DNA of 64,000 nucleotides from Chroococcidiopsis thermalis PCC 7203 (GCF_000317125.1 NC_019695.1:3336336-3400335), one strand, 5' to 3'; positions 1 to 10,105 are shown, counted from the stretch's first letter. Notes: generated by a model not told the origin, from the letters alone. A program made the numbers and translations.

Positions 1-295
1 TCTCGCGTAGGGGATACTGTTGATAAGCTGCAATTGCTTGCGGCGATCGCAAATATCGCAAACTGTTATCGATCGCTTTGAGTAAAGCTTGGCGATCGCC
101 TTTTTTACCTTGACCCCAAATCTGTTCGTCCCAACCCAAGCGATCGGATTTTTGTTGTATATTAGCAGGTACGAGCTGGACTGTGGCAGCACTAGCATGA
201 ATTGTAGAAGTGTGGGTAGAAGCGTTACCTGTAACGTCTGCCGACAGTGATTGAGTCAGGACTAAGGTAAATAGTGCTATTGTCTGTTTCATCAT
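1..295 (-). CDS. Exported MltA-like murein transglycosylase, N-terminal part only
   Basis: The frame opens at a double ATG (290-295) and runs off the left edge, giving 98 residues. A hydrophobic start (MMKQTIALFTLVLTQSLSA) looks like a signal peptide. The following mature region has the LGWDEQIWG and DRQALLKAIDNSLRYL pattern that I associate with the N-terminal part of cyanobacterial MltA-type lytic transglycosylases, which cut peptidoglycan glycan strands in the periplasm. The catalytic barwin-like domain is outside the window, so the function rests on family memory of the N-terminus. It is transcribed away from the coiled-coil gene at 598. An unrelated exported protein remains possible. Confidence 0.5.
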   Translation of the reverse strand, partial: MMKQTIALFTLVLTQSLSADVTGNASTHTSTIHASAATVQLVPANIQQKSDRLGWDEQIWGQGKKGDRQALLKAIDNSLRYLRSPQAIAAYQQYPLRE

Positions 296-597
296 TTGAG
301 CGATCGTCAATAAAATTTAATGTTATTCCGTAATTATTAACTCGATCTCAGACCAGTAAATAGTGCGATCGCATTTAAATTTTTCAGTTATTTCATCGTT
401 GTAATTCTGCATGAATAACTCAAATATCAACATTGTAAAAAGGAGTCAGAATAACTCAGAACTTGTAAATCCATTAGTTGTAAATCCTATTCGTCTGATA
501 GTAGCCCGTACAAGGAAGATAATGCTAAATTATCTAGCGATCGCTTATACTAAAACAGTTGTACTAACCCAAGCCTTAAGGCAGATAGAATGTAACT
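296..597. other. Intergenic region between divergent genes
   Basis: This AT-rich stretch separates the exported protein on the left from the coiled-coil gene at 598 and should hold both promoters. A 66-codon open frame (411-611, plus) lies in it but has no recognisable motif and overlaps the next gene, so I do not call it a gene. Two HIP1-like octamers are present. I see no clear terminator or repeat. Confidence 0.5.
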
Positions 598-1371
598 ATG
601 GCTGCATTTGATGTAGAGCATTCAATTGATACCAACATAAAACTATCATCAATATCTACTTCAGAAGGGGTAGAGATTCTCCGCGAACAAGTAGAGATTC
701 TCCACGAACAGATGGAGTCTTTACATCGAATGGTAGAACATCTAGGAGCAGAGTTACTTAATAAGCAGCAACAAATACAAGCTCTAGAGCAAGAATTAGA
801 ACAAACAAACAAAGAATTGTGCCGCGCACTCGCCCCGCACCAGCAAGAGATTACCCCAGCAAAAGATTACCAAGGTGAAGCACTCGATCGGCAAGTTCCA
901 GTCAGCGAGTCTTTAGCTGCACTATTCAATGCTACTTCCGGTCGCGCCATCCCAGCAAAGAAACCGGAGGTAGAAGAGGCGATCGCCAACACAGCTATTT
1001 TGCCAGATATGGTAGCTCAGCAAATCTTAAATGATTCAAAAGAATTAAAAGCTCATTCACAGCAACTTGGTTTTCAATTCAACAAGCTTGGATTTCAGTT
1101 TATTGGTAATAAAGCTAATTTCATGCAATTTCAAGAGAAAGTAGCTCGGAAATTAACAGAATTGCCGCAGCAATCTGATAGTCTAACGAGTGTATCTCAG
1201 AATTTGCAAGCGCATCAAACAAGAACCGAGGCAAACGTAACGCAATTTCAAAAACATTTGGAGCAAACCAAAAATTTGTTAAATAAATCCAAGATTTATG
1301 TAAAATTAGTAAAGTCGAGATCGGCAAGTTATTCCAACTCAAAAAAATCTGCGAAAGTCGATTTAAGCTAA
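598..1371 (+). CDS. Coiled-coil protein of unknown function
   Basis: 257 residues, no signal peptide and no membrane segment. Residues about 25-80 form a strong coiled coil: two near-identical VEILREQ/VEILHEQ heptads, then long Glu/Gln/Leu repeats. A Pro/Ala-rich linker (about 80-125) follows, then a second helical region (about 140-235) rich in Gln and Lys with the duplicated motif LGFQFNK/LGFQFIG. The C-terminus is basic and Ser/Lys-rich. I do not recognise the family; a cytoskeletal, scaffold or tethering role would be a guess. The stop codon lies in the loop of a long hairpin. It is flanked by divergent and convergent genes, so it is probably monocistronic. Confidence 0.6.
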   Translation: MAAFDVEHSIDTNIKLSSISTSEGVEILREQVEILHEQMESLHRMVEHLGAELLNKQQQIQALEQELEQTNKELCRALAPHQQEITPAKDYQGEALDRQVPVSESLAALFNATSGRAIPAKKPEVEEAIANTAILPDMVAQQILNDSKELKAHSQQLGFQFNKLGFQFIGNKANFMQFQEKVARKLTELPQQSDSLTSVSQNLQAHQTRTEANVTQFQKHLEQTKNLLNKSKIYVKLVKSRSASYSNSKKSAKVDLS

Positions 1372-1387
1372 GCTTAAATCGACTTTC
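1353..1387. terminator. Perfect 16-bp hairpin whose loop is the stop codon
   Basis: GAAAGTCGATTTAAGC (1353-1368) pairs perfectly with 1372-1387. The 3-nt loop is exactly the TAA stop of the coiled-coil gene. There is no T-run on the plus side, but on the minus strand the hairpin is followed within a few bases by a run of seven T. It could therefore end minus-strand transcripts coming from the kinase remnant and also block plus-strand elongation. Confidence 0.65.
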
Positions 1388-1450
1388 ATCTAAGTAGAGA
1401 ATCTGATTATTTTACTGCCCAATTTTAAGAATGCTGTTATTTTAACTTTC

Positions 1451-1744
1451 TCATTTCTGCTTGAGCGCTAACAGCAAGGTGAAGTAAAAAGCACTGCCTT
1501 CGCCTAAGATGCTTTCTGCCCAGATTTGCCCTCCATGTTGGCGGATGATACTGCGACAGATGGCTAAACCTAAACCCTTGCCTCCTTTTTGACAGGAATC
1601 AGAAACATCGACTTGTTGAAATTGTCCGAAGATTGTTTCTAACTGATCTGCTGGAATGCCTCTGCCTCGATCTTTAACTTGAAATAGGACGTAGGGTGTA
1701 GGTTGTGGTAAGGGCGCACATCTGTGCGCCCCTATAAGTGACAA
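1451..1744 (-). pseudogene. Histidine-kinase remnant (C-terminal ATPase half only)
   Basis: The 97-residue frame contains the end of a HATPase_c domain: N/G1-type DRGRGIP, F-box-like IFGQFQQVD and G2-type GKGLGLAICRSIIRQHGG, then the usual WAESILGEGSAFYF ending. No dimerisation/phosphoacceptor His domain, sensor or N-box precedes it. The first 15 codons run through a GGGCGCACA/TGTGCGCCC palindrome (1712-1731) of the kind seen elsewhere as a mobile repeat, so the apparent start is artificial. It is the decayed tail of a sensor kinase and should not function alone. Confidence 0.75.
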
Positions 1745-1747
1745 CGA

Positions 1748-2419
1748 CTACGACAGCAGACTCGGACAAGTTAATACAAACACGTCCCTCGTTCCATCTG
1801 TCTCATCATTTAGAGGTTTAACGGGAGTCGTGTAATGGAAAAATTCGCGATCGTTAAGTAGCAAAAGTTCTCCAGGGTTGAGGGTTTTATTAAACACAGG
1901 ACTTTCCTTTTTAGATCTGTATAAGTGCGTCTCTCCCCCTTGGACGTTATTACGTCCGATAGAAAAGATCGCAATCAGATCTGTCCCATCACGGTGAATT
2001 CCCTCTGGTGCTGGATTGCCAAAATTGGTTGCCGAACAAGTTGTTCTAATTTGATGCACGCCAATTTCCCGAGAGTCAGAATACAATTTACAAGCATCAT
2101 TAAAGGCAAACAGCAATCTTGTAAAATCTTCATGCACTACCAGAGCATCATCAATTTCATGGAACTCTCTTTGAATATCTCCTACTACAGGATTATATTC
2201 TTTGCTTTGAAATAAGCGACCGTGAGGTAATTTCACCACTTTTCCGTCTGTTATGCTAAAACGGGATAAACGGCGGCGGCGATAGTTACCCTTAATGTAT
2301 GGATCTACTGGCAAATCTTGGAAAAAGCGCTGCAACTCTTCTAAGTTGATAAAATTTGCCTTTTGTAATGTAAATAATAAGTCGTAGCCTAATTTTTTTG
2401 AATTTAGTACTTTTTGCAT
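1748..2419 (-). CDS. 2OG-Fe(II) dioxygenase family protein (PF10014-like)
   Basis: 223 residues. The C-terminal half shows the double-stranded beta-helix signature of the 2OG-Fe dioxygenase family that includes bacterial isoleucine hydroxylases: HRDGTDLI (metal ligands His and Asp, about residue 139), then NPGELLLLNDREFFHYT with the distal His (about 195) and GTRDVFVLTCP near the end, with an Arg suitable for 2-oxoglutarate. Free amino acids are substrates of characterised relatives; the substrate here cannot be read from sequence. The gene ends 3 nt before the kinase remnant. No cofactor residue appears to be missing. Confidence 0.8.
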   Translation of the reverse strand: MQKVLNSKKLGYDLLFTLQKANFINLEELQRFFQDLPVDPYIKGNYRRRRLSRFSITDGKVVKLPHGRLFQSKEYNPVVGDIQREFHEIDDALVVHEDFTRLLFAFNDACKLYSDSREIGVHQIRTTCSATNFGNPAPEGIHRDGTDLIAIFSIGRNNVQGGETHLYRSKKESPVFNKTLNPGELLLLNDREFFHYTTPVKPLNDETDGTRDVFVLTCPSLLS

Positions 2420-2943
2420 AGAAAACTAATCCTTTATTTTCGATCCCGATCGTTTCTGCTTATAGAAACAATCCATATTTATAGTATAATTTGGATTTTT
2501 AAAACTGCTGTTAACTTCATTACAAAAAGTTTCAATTTATTAACAAAATGGCAAAATTGTCTCAAAGAATACTAAATTTTCTTCGAGCCATATTTTGTAA
2601 GTAAAAATACTAAAATCGTGTTTAAATACTGCGTAAGCGTTGCTCAACGAAGTTATCGCTTGCCAAACTGAAGACTACAATTTTTTCTGTTCTACAAGCG
2701 ATCGATATGTTTATACGGTAGGTTACTAACCAATATGCACGTATGGCAATTTAGGTGGGGGAAATCAAAGCGTAGAGTGGGTTTTTCATCTAGCTGTTCG
2801 TATAGCAATCCTATTTGATTCATGAACGTGGAGCAGGCTTCTAGCCTGCCGCAGGCTAGAAGCCTACTTTACAAATCATTTAGAACTGCTATATATGCCA
2901 GAGTCCCGCGATAAACCCGCCCCTACAAATGACCCATTACCAA
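2420..2943. other. Intergenic region with one hairpin repeat
   Basis: 524 nt with no convincing gene. The left part, AT-rich, should carry the dioxygenase promoter. The right part holds a 15-bp inverted repeat (2835-2865) and a GATAAACCCGCCCCTACA segment (about 2902-2919) that recurs as one arm of a hairpin at 62742-62808. Both look like small dispersed repeats downstream of mfd. Confidence 0.5.
2835..2865. repeat. 15-bp perfect inverted repeat, 1-nt loop
   Basis: AGGCTTCTAGCCTGC (2835-2849) is followed after one base by its exact reverse complement (2851-2865). There is no T-run. It resembles REP/MITE-like palindromes dispersed in cyanobacterial genomes, located downstream of mfd. Confidence 0.6.
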
Positions 2944-5900
2944 TCAAACCATTACCGTTTCTGGAACTGCACCTTGCATCTTGCTCAAAGCATCAATTAA
3001 AGTTTGCAATTGTTGTTCCGTTTTGAGGACTGCTAAACCGCGCACGGTGACTTTACCAGGCGAGTAAACAAAGCGCGATCGCAAACTATCAGGTAAGTTG
3101 GCAATCATCAAATTCCAAGCTGGTTCTTCCATTGCAGTTTCTAAAACTACGTGCTGTTTACCTTCGGGTTTGATGCGGCTAAATCCTAATTTTCTCGCTA
3201 GTTGTTTTAATTCCATGACGCGCAATAATTGAGTTGCACCTGTGGGAATTGCCCCGTAGCGATCGCTCCAATCTGCGGCAAGTTGGATTAACTCTTCCTT
3301 AGTTTTTGCCGCTGCTACAGCCCGATATGCACTCATCTTCTGGTCTAAATCGGTAATGTAATCTGTGGGAATAAACGCTGTCAAATTCAAATCGATTTGC
3401 GTATCTTCCACTTGCGGAATTTCCTGACCGCGAATTTCGCGCAAGGCTTCTTCTAACATTTCCATATACAGGTCGAAACCAATTGCATCCATTTGACCGG
3501 ATTGTTCTACGCCTAACAAATTTCCCACACCGCGAATTTCCATATCGCGCATTGCCAAGTGATAGCCAGAACCGAGTTGGGTGAATTCTTGAATTGCCCG
3601 CAAACGCTGCCTTGCGGTATCGGATAGCGCCCGTTGTTTGGGATAAAATAACCAGGCATGAGCCTGAATTCCTGCCCGTCCGACACGCCCCCGCAACTGG
3701 TAGAGTTGGGATAAACCGAAGCGGTGAGCATCTTCAATTAGAATTGTATTCACACGCGGGATATCTAAGCCCGATTCAATAATCGTGGTGCAAACCAAAA
3801 TATCGGCTTCCCCATTACTAAAGGAAAGCATTGTTGATTCTAATTGGTTTTCATCCAATTGTCCGTGTCCGACAGCAATTCTCGCCCCGCCAACAATTTC
3901 TCTTAAAGTCGCTGCTGTCTCTTCAATTCCTTCCACACGCGGAACGACATAAAAAACTTGTCCGCCGCGATCGAGTTCTTGACGAATGGCGCTACGAATT
4001 GATTCAGTATCGTAAGGTGCGAGGTGAGTTTTGATCGGTCGGCGGGAGGGAGGCGGCGTAGTAATCAAACTCATCTCCCGAATTCCCGACAATGACATAT
4101 ACAAGGTGCGGGGAATGGGAGTCGCAGAAAGAGTTAGCACGTCTAACTGAGTTTTCAAAGCTTTAATTTTTTCTTTCTGATTGACCCCAAATCTTTGTTC
4201 TTCGTCGATTATCAATAGTCCCAAATCGCGGAAGCTGACACCTTTACCTAGTAGTTGGTGCGTCCCGACCACAATATCTAATTCACCCGTCGCCAATCGC
4301 TTGAGTAGATCTTTTCGTTCCTCGGCACTCCGAAAGCGGTTGAGTAAGCCGACGTTTACCGGATAAGGGGCAAAGCGTTCTTTTAACGTGTGATAGTGCT
4401 GTTGCGTCAGAATGGTGGTAGGGGCAAGGAAAGCTACTTGCTTACCTGCTGTGACAGCTTTGAAAACAGCGCGAATTGCTACTTCAGTCTTACCAAAACC
4501 CACATCGCCACAGACTAAACGATCCATCGGGCGATCGCTCTCCATGTCGCGCTTGACATCTTGAGTTGCTTTGAGTTGGTCGGTTGTCGGTTGATAGGGG
4601 AAAGAATCTTCTAATTCTACCTGCCAAGGAGAATCAATTGGATAAGCATAACCCGATTGTTGCGATCGCTGAGCATATAATTGCAGCAGATCCACCGCTA
4701 GTTTTTTAATTGCTTTTCTGGCACGGTTTTTCGTGTTTGCCCACGCCTTACTCGACATTTTGTTCAGTTCTGGCGGCTTGCTGTCGGTGGCGCGAAACCT
4801 AGACAACGAACCGAGTTGATCGGCGGCGACGCGCAACAAACCATCGGCATATTGCACGACTAAATATTCTCGCGTTTCGCGATCGATCGTCAGACTTTCC
4901 AGCCGCAAAAACTTGCCGATCCCGTGATTCCGGTGAACGACAAAATCCCCCGGACGCAACTTATTCGGATCGACTTGCTTCGAGGCGGCGCGGCGGCGCT
5001 TGCGGATGTAGCTAGGGGTAGCGAGGCTGTGCTGACCGTAGAATTCGCGGTCAGTCACCACCATCAGACGAAATGTAGGCAGAATAAAACCTTCTAATTC
5101 TGCTACCCCCGAATATTTCAACGCCACAGGTGTACGCTGAAGTTGCAATTTATCGATCGCCTGAAAATCGCGAGGATTGGGGATAAATTGGGCGGGACAA
5201 TCATGTTCTTGCAATAGGGAGACAGAACGGGATGGTTGAGCCGAAATCAGCCAAGTTGAAAAACCGCGATCGCGTTCTTGTCGAATTGTCTCTGCTAACT
5301 TCCCGAACGCATGAGGCGTAACGGGAATCGAACGACTGGCAAGATTGAGGGGAGTCACATAAGCAGAATTAGCTGAGGAGCTTTCTTCAACTGCTAATTC
5401 CGATAAATATAATTCTTGAAATCCTTGGGCTGTTGCTAAAGAGTCTTCAAATGTGCGGTGAACTCTTGGTAATTGGTAATTGGTAATTGGTAATTGGCGA
5501 TTGTCTCCCTTGTCCTCCTTGTCCCCCTTGTCTCCCTTGTCTCCTTCTTCCCCGCTCCCGGCACCGAAGCGCTCCCTACTCCCTATCATCAACTGCCATT
5601 GTTCTTCAGAGTTCTCCACCCAGCGATCGCTATGTGCTTGACATAGTTCTAGTTCGTCAATGGTGATAATCGTATCTTTGGGTAAATAGTCAAGCAGGGA
5701 TGCGGGTTGGGGGAAAGCTAAACCCAGAAAGCGGCGGCTACCTTCTGGGTCATTTCCTGCGTCGAATAGTTCTCGTTCTTCCGGGGAAAGGTAGGTTTTA
5801 ACAATTTCTGTTTGTTCCTCCGTTAGTGCTGCTTTAACGATGGGAGCAAAATTGGTTGGCGTAAGCACGACTTGTGATATCTTGTCAAGTGCCGTGCCAC

Positions 5901-6615
5901 CTACAGAACTGCGTTGAGTTGCTGGGTCGAACTCGCGAATTTGTTCGATTTCATCGCCAAACCACTCCAAACGCACGGGCAATTCGGAAGAGACGGGAAA
6001 CACGTCAACGATATCGCCGCGCCTGCTCCATTGTCCTTCGGTTTCTACCGTGGGTACGCGATCGTAACCCATTGCTGCAAGGCGATCGCCAAAGTCACCC
6101 AAATCGAATTCCATCCCCTTACTAATCGTCAGACAATAGGGTTGAAACACGTCTGCTGGTGGTAAGTGGGGTTGTAAGGCTCTTTCTGTGGCGACGATCG
6201 CAATGAGGGGTGAGGAGCGAGGAGTGAGGAGTGAGGGCGACGCTTCCTTGTCCCCCTTGTCCCGCATTCCTCCCGTTTCCTCAATCAAATCTGCCAACAC
6301 CTGCATCTGTCCCCAAGTCATTTCGGTTTCGGGGTCGAAGGGTTCGTAGGGCGATGCTTCTGAGGTTGGGTAAAAATGGACTCGATCCCATCCCATCGAT
6401 TCGAGTTGAGCTGTCCAGCGTCCGGCTTCTTCCAGAGTGGCGCAGATAACGAGTAGGTGACGCTGTTGTGCTTGTGCTAAAGCCGAAGCCACCAATCCTT
6501 TAGGCAAGCGCGAAACGCCATTGAGAGAACAAACCTGCTGGCGATTGAGTTTAGATATGAGTTCGGTTGACAGTGGCGATCGCCCTAAGGCACGCACGAT
6601 AGAAGAAAAAGCCAT
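2944..6615 (-). CDS. mfd: Transcription-repair coupling factor Mfd
   Basis: 1223 residues, slightly longer than the usual 1150 or so. Mfd removes RNA polymerase stalled at DNA lesions and recruits UvrA/UvrB. Order seen: UvrB-like N-terminal region, a CarD/RID-type RNA-polymerase interaction domain ([20 protein letters not shown], about 565), a superfamily 2 translocase with Walker [17 protein letters not shown] box and the [11 protein letters not shown] and LRGRVGRAG helicase motifs, and a C-terminal TRCF domain. Two low-complexity segments, about residues 113-140 and 342-384, are encoded by short tandem repeats that elsewhere are intergenic; both keep the frame and lie outside the helicase core. 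Start chosen at [14 protein letters not shown], which fits family N-termini. Confidence 0.97.
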   Translation of the reverse strand: MAFSSIVRALGRSPLSTELISKLNRQQVCSLNGVSRLPKGLVASALAQAQQRHLLVICATLEEAGRWTAQLESMGWDRVHFYPTSEASPYEPFDPETEMTWGQMQVLADLIEETGGMRDKGDKEASPSLLTPRSSPLIAIVATERALQPHLPPADVFQPYCLTISKGMEFDLGDFGDRLAAMGYDRVPTVETEGQWSRRGDIVDVFPVSSELPVRLEWFGDEIEQIREFDPATQRSSVGGTALDKISQVVLTPTNFAPIVKAALTEEQTEIVKTYLSPEERELFDAGNDPEGSRRFLGLAFPQPASLLDYLPKDTIITIDELELCQAHSDRWVENSEEQWQLMIGSRERFGAGSGEEGDKGDKGDKEDKGDNRQLPITNYQLPRVHRTFEDSLATAQGFQELYLSELAVEESSSANSAYVTPLNLASRSIPVTPHAFGKLAETIRQERDRGFSTWLISAQPSRSVSLLQEHDCPAQFIPNPRDFQAIDKLQLQRTPVALKYSGVAELEGFILPTFRLMVVTDREFYGQHSLATPSYIRKRRRAASKQVDPNKLRPGDFVVHRNHGIGKFLRLESLTIDRETREYLVVQYADGLLRVAADQLGSLSRFRATDSKPPELNKMSSKAWANTKNRARKAIKKLAVDLLQLYAQRSQQSGYAYPIDSPWQVELEDSFPYQPTTDQLKATQDVKRDMESDRPMDRLVCGDVGFGKTEVAIRAVFKAVTAGKQVAFLAPTTILTQQHYHTLKERFAPYPVNVGLLNRFRSAEERKDLLKRLATGELDIVVGTHQLLGKGVSFRDLGLLIIDEEQRFGVNQKEKIKALKTQLDVLTLSATPIPRTLYMSLSGIREMSLITTPPPSRRPIKTHLAPYDTESIRSAIRQELDRGGQVFYVVPRVEGIEETAATLREIVGGARIAVGHGQLDENQLESTMLSFSNGEADILVCTTIIESGLDIPRVNTILIEDAHRFGLSQLYQLRGRVGRAGIQAHAWLFYPKQRALSDTARQRLRAIQEFTQLGSGYHLAMRDMEIRGVGNLLGVEQSGQMDAIGFDLYMEMLEEALREIRGQEIPQVEDTQIDLNLTAFIPTDYITDLDQKMSAYRAVAAAKTKEELIQLAADWSDRYGAIPTGATQLLRVMELKQLARKLGFSRIKPEGKQHVVLETAMEEPAWNLMIANLPDSLRSRFVYSPGKVTVRGLAVLKTEQQLQTLIDALSKMQGAVPETVMV
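5467..5550. repeat. Heptamer and 9-mer tandem repeats inside mfd
   Basis: On the plus strand about four TTGGTAA units (5467-5497) are followed by CCCTTGTCT/CCCTTGTCC 9-mers (about 5505-5550). In the mfd frame they encode LPITNYQLP and a [14 protein letters not shown] tract. The same units occur between genes at 13303-13349, 16485-16541 and 59490-59665, so an intergenic repeat type has entered or expanded in a coding sequence without breaking the frame. Confidence 0.85.
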
Positions 6616-7030
6616 AAGTTATTAGCTACAGCAGACGGAAAGTTGCAACGGGATAGATGCTATTTCTCCATTCTAAAATTCTCAACCACAATAGGGGGAA
6701 GGGTAATCGGTAGTTGGTAGTTGGTAGTTGGTAGTTGGTAGTTGGTAGTTGCTCCGCGACTCTCCCTCAGCCCCCATTCTCCGAGAAGGGCTATTCTTCG
6801 AGAAGCCGCTTCGCGTCTACGCCCTACAGCTGGGCGACTCTCTCTTCCGCCTGCTCCCTAACTAAGTATAGTTACTTATACTACTCCTCCATCCAATTGA
6901 GATTCTATGAAAAATTGTTGCATCATGACCTGGAAGCGAGAAACTGGAGATGAAAAGATCTCCGATACTGGATAATAGGTAGCCAACATTCAGCACCGCT
7001 TGCCCAGAGTAGCAGCAACAATTAAAACTA
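6616..7030. other. Divergent intergenic region with TAGTTGG heptamers
   Basis: 415 nt between mfd (minus) and the CNNM-like gene (plus). Positions 6711-6751 are about six TAGTTGG heptamers. The centre (6755-6865) is built of CTCCCTCAGC/CTCCCTAAC-like repetitive text. The last 150 nt are unique and should carry the promoter of the downstream gene. I see no gene. Confidence 0.6.
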
Positions 7031-8359
7031 ATGTCCTCCATTTCTCTTGAAGTTCTGACGATTCTCCTACTGATATTTGCCAATGGCATCTTTGTGATGT
7101 CGGAACTCGCGATCGTCTCGGCAAGGAAGGTAAGGCTACAAAGTCTGGCTAACCAGGGGGATAAAAAAGCTCGTGTAGCTCTAGACCTGGCGAATGCTCC
7201 CAATCAGTTTCTAGCTAGCGTGCAAATTGGCATTACGCTACTAGCAATTTTATCTGGTGCTTTTGCAGAATCGGCTGTAGCAACTAGGCTGGCTCCACTT
7301 GTGAGTTTAGTACCTGGACTTGCGGCATACAACAGCGCGATCGCCTCTGTGAGTGCTGTTTTACTCGTTACTTATTTAACGCTAATTATTGGGGAACTCG
7401 TACCCAAACAATTAGCGCTCAATTACCCAGAAAAGATTGCAACTGTTGTTGCCATGCCGTTGCGGTTTTTGGCAAGGCTTGCTGCTCCTATAGTTTATTT
7501 GCTCAGTGCCTCAACCGATCTTGTCGTGCGGCTATTGGGGATTAGACCTTCGACAGATCCGCAAGTGACAGAAGAAGAAATTCGCGTTTTAATCGAGCAG
7601 GGTACGGAAGCGGGGACGTTTGAGGCTGCCGAACAGGATATGGTAGAACGGGTATTTCGGTTAGGCGATCGCCCCGTTAGTGCTTTGATGACACCACGTC
7701 CTGATATTGTTTGGCTGGACTTGGAGGACACCCCTGAAGAAAATCGCCAAAAAATTCTCGATAGCTGTCATTCCCGCTTTCCAGTTTGTCAGGAGGGTTT
7801 AGATAACGTTCTGGGAATTAGTCACGTTACCGATATGTTAGAGCGTTGTTTGTCCGGTCAAGCCCTCGACCTTACCGTATCGTTGCGACAACCCATATTT
7901 GTTCCCGAAAGTACTAGGGGATTAAAAATCTTAGAATTATTTAAGCAAACGGGCATTCACATGGCATTGGTGGTAGACGAATACGGCGTGATTCAAGGAT
8001 TGGTGACGCTGAATGACATCATGGTGGAAATTGTCGGTGATGTCCCCAATGCAGGTGACTTAGAAGAACCAATGGCAGTGCAACGGGAAGATGGTTCTTG
8101 GTTGTTGGATGGGATGTTACCTGTAGATGAATTTTTTGAAATTTTTGATATTGAAGGAATTCCCAAAGAACATAGAGGTAGTTATCAAACTTTAGGCGGT
8201 TTTGTGATTACTCATCTCGGTCGCATTCCTGCTGCTACAGATAGTTTTGCATGGGAATTATTGCAGTTTGAAGTGATGGATATGGATGGTAATCGAGTAG
8301 ATAAAGTGTTAGTTACTCCGATGGAAGGTAGAGGGGTAAAGCCAGAGAAGGAAGAGTAG
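7031..8359 (+). CDS. CNNM/HlyC-CorC family membrane protein (DUF21-CBS-CorC)
   Basis: 442 residues. The N-terminal DUF21 domain (about 1-190) has four hydrophobic segments, with the family pattern ANGIFVMSELAIVSARKVRL and LIIGELVPKQLAL. A CBS-domain pair follows (about 205-335; VSALMTPRPDIVWLDLE, VVDEYGVIQGLVTLNDIMVEIVG), then a CorC_HlyC domain (about 350-430; DGMLPVDEFFEIF). Characterised relatives act in magnesium or cobalt efflux; haemolysin labels are historical. It lies in the inner membrane with the CBS pair cytoplasmic. The gene stands alone between divergent mfd and convergent glgA. The exact cation cannot be read from the sequence. Confidence 0.88.
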   Translation: MSSISLEVLTILLLIFANGIFVMSELAIVSARKVRLQSLANQGDKKARVALDLANAPNQFLASVQIGITLLAILSGAFAESAVATRLAPLVSLVPGLAAYNSAIASVSAVLLVTYLTLIIGELVPKQLALNYPEKIATVVAMPLRFLARLAAPIVYLLSASTDLVVRLLGIRPSTDPQVTEEEIRVLIEQGTEAGTFEAAEQDMVERVFRLGDRPVSALMTPRPDIVWLDLEDTPEENRQKILDSCHSRFPVCQEGLDNVLGISHVTDMLERCLSGQALDLTVSLRQPIFVPESTRGLKILELFKQTGIHMALVVDEYGVIQGLVTLNDIMVEIVGDVPNAGDLEEPMAVQREDGSWLLDGMLPVDEFFEIFDIEGIPKEHRGSYQTLGGFVITHLGRIPAATDSFAWELLQFEVMDMDGNRVDKVLVTPMEGRGVKPEKEE

Positions 8360-8503
8360 GTAGTAGGTAGTAGGTGGTTGGTAGTTGGTAATAGCTTTTA
8401 TAGTAGGGTGGGCAATGCCCACCACCGATCTACGTAAACATATCACCTGCGATCGCTGACGCTTTTACTATTTTGGTCAGGATGGATCGATTAATACATG
8501 ACA

Positions 8504-8570
8504 TCGACGGGGCGGGTTTATTGAGATTGTGAGCTGTGAGGAAATATTTCTAGTGAACCCGACCCTACAA
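8504..8570. repeat. Imperfect inverted repeat between convergent genes
   Basis: GGGGCGGGTTTA (about 8509-8520) and TGAACCCGACCCTACA (about 8554-8569) are imperfectly complementary. They match the GTAGGGGCGGGTTT element that flanks the antiporter gene at 62742-62808. The stretch separates two convergent genes and could help end both transcripts. The first part of the same gap (8360-8400) contains GTAGTAG/TAGTTGG heptamers. Confidence 0.45.
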
Positions 8571-8590
8571 TGGATGTTTATTCCAATCAA

Positions 8591-10015
8591 TTATTTGGGA
8601 ATTAATTCTTCTGTTTGCGGTTGAGGTGTTTCTACTTCCTCAGTAGTGCCGTACATGGAGTTATACATTTTCACGTATTCTTTTGCCGACTGATACCAAC
8701 TAAAGTCTTGTTGCATTCCCCGTTGTTGTAAATTTTGCCAGTTGGGTTTGTAGTGAAATCCTTCCCACGCACGTACCATACAGGTATAAAGGTCTAAGGG
8801 TTCGTAGCGATCGAAACAATAACCCGTACCGACATTATTTTCAGGATCGTGGGGACTTACGGTATCAACTAAGCCGCCAGTACGACGCACAATCGGCACG
8901 CAACCATAACGCAACGCCATCATTTGACTGATACCGCAGGGTTCAAATCGACTTGGCATCAAGAAGGCATCGCTACCAGCATAAATACGACGGGCAAGGG
9001 CATCATTGTAGAGTAAATACGTTGCCATCCGCCCGGGAAAACGCGATGCCATCTGCCATAATTGAGTTTCGTAGTAGCGATCGCCCGTGCCTAAAATAAT
9101 AATTTGGGCATCGGTATACGAGAGAAATCGATCTAAAATTTGGATTGCCAAATCGATGCCTTTCTGTTCTACCAGCCGCGTCACCATTCCCACTAAAAAG
9201 GCTTTGGAGTTTACCTCTAACCCCACTTCTTCTTGAATGGCAACTTTATTTGGCTTCCGCTGTTCTAGCGTTTCAGTTGTAAAAGATTTAGCAATATATT
9301 TATCGTTTTCTGGGTTGTAAACATCAACGTCAATTCCATTAACAATACCCCATAATTTACCGCTAATAAAAGACATTAAACCTTCAAGAGTTTCGCCATA
9401 AGCTGCCGTTTGAATCTGTTTGGCATAAGTTGGAGAAACTGTATTCACGCGATCGGCAAATTGCACCGCCGCTGCCATTGTATTATGTCCTTGCATGTAC
9501 CAAGGACACCACGTAATCTTCTCTAAATACCAGCGCCAGGGACCTTGATAAGCCAAGTTATGAATCGTAAATACGCTGGTAATATCAGGCGATTGGTGCA
9601 TCCAAACGGGAATCATCCCTGTATGCCAATCGTGACAGTGGACAATATCGGGTTTCCAATAGTTCCAGCAAAATTCTGCTGCGCCGTTAGCAAACAAAGT
9701 GAAACGCCAGTGTTCGTCTTCCCCAGAATAAATGCGACGGGGTGCAAATGCCGGATGCCCGAATAAATACAAGGGAACATCAGTTCCAGGCAGCACGGCT
9801 TCGTAAACCTTAAAATCCTGAAACATGGCAGCTCCAGACCAGATTGGATCTTGGGGAATCTCCATTTTGTCTGGTAGAAAGCCATAATAGGGCAGAAAAA
9901 TTCGCACGTCATGCCCCATTTCTCTAAGAATTTTCGGTAACGCTCCGACGACATCGCCCATTCCGCCAACTTTGGCGACTGGCGCTGCTTCTGCGGCAAC
10001 AAACAAAATTCGCAT
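8591..10015 (-). CDS. glgA: Glycogen (starch) synthase, GlgA1 type
   Basis: 474 residues, normal length for the family. It transfers glucose from ADP-glucose to growing alpha-1,4-glucan. Seen: the N-terminal [13 protein letters not shown] motif (Lys-x-Gly-Gly, ADP-glucose binding, about residue 15), [13 protein letters not shown], the [13 protein letters not shown] hinge and the C-terminal GT5 signature [21 protein letters not shown] with the catalytic Glu, followed by [10 protein letters not shown]. The sequence follows the GlgA1 type of cyanobacteria rather than GlgA2. The first ATG at 10015 gives the expected [18 protein letters not shown] start. It lies 86 nt after hemC on the same strand, separated by a palindrome. 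Confidence 0.96.
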   Translation of the reverse strand: MRILFVAAEAAPVAKVGGMGDVVGALPKILREMGHDVRIFLPYYGFLPDKMEIPQDPIWSGAAMFQDFKVYEAVLPGTDVPLYLFGHPAFAPRRIYSGEDEHWRFTLFANGAAEFCWNYWKPDIVHCHDWHTGMIPVWMHQSPDITSVFTIHNLAYQGPWRWYLEKITWCPWYMQGHNTMAAAVQFADRVNTVSPTYAKQIQTAAYGETLEGLMSFISGKLWGIVNGIDVDVYNPENDKYIAKSFTTETLEQRKPNKVAIQEEVGLEVNSKAFLVGMVTRLVEQKGIDLAIQILDRFLSYTDAQIIILGTGDRYYETQLWQMASRFPGRMATYLLYNDALARRIYAGSDAFLMPSRFEPCGISQMMALRYGCVPIVRRTGGLVDTVSPHDPENNVGTGYCFDRYEPLDLYTCMVRAWEGFHYKPNWQNLQQRGMQQDFSWYQSAKEYVKMYNSMYGTTEEVETPQPQTEELIPK

Positions 10016-10060
10016 GTTTAGTGAGTAGTGAGTGGTGAGTAGATTGGTAAAGGTCGCTCT

Positions 10061-10105
10061 GTATAGAGACGTTACATGTAACGTCTCTATACGTAACGTC
10101 TCTAC
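10061..10105. repeat. 32-bp perfect palindrome plus extra arm at the hemC end
   Basis: GTATAGAGACGTTACA (10061-10076) is followed directly by its reverse complement (10077-10092), then by a third half, GTAACGTCTCTAC, that overlaps the hemC stop codon (10102-10104). The same AGAGACGT/ACGTCTCT arms form the terminator at 14246-14271. This looks like a dispersed palindrome that provides the hemC 3' end and may lower read-through into glgA. Confidence 0.7.

Noticed and set aside
411-611. 66-residue plus-strand frame
   Set aside because: No motif, overlaps the coiled-coil gene, and no ribosome-binding site.
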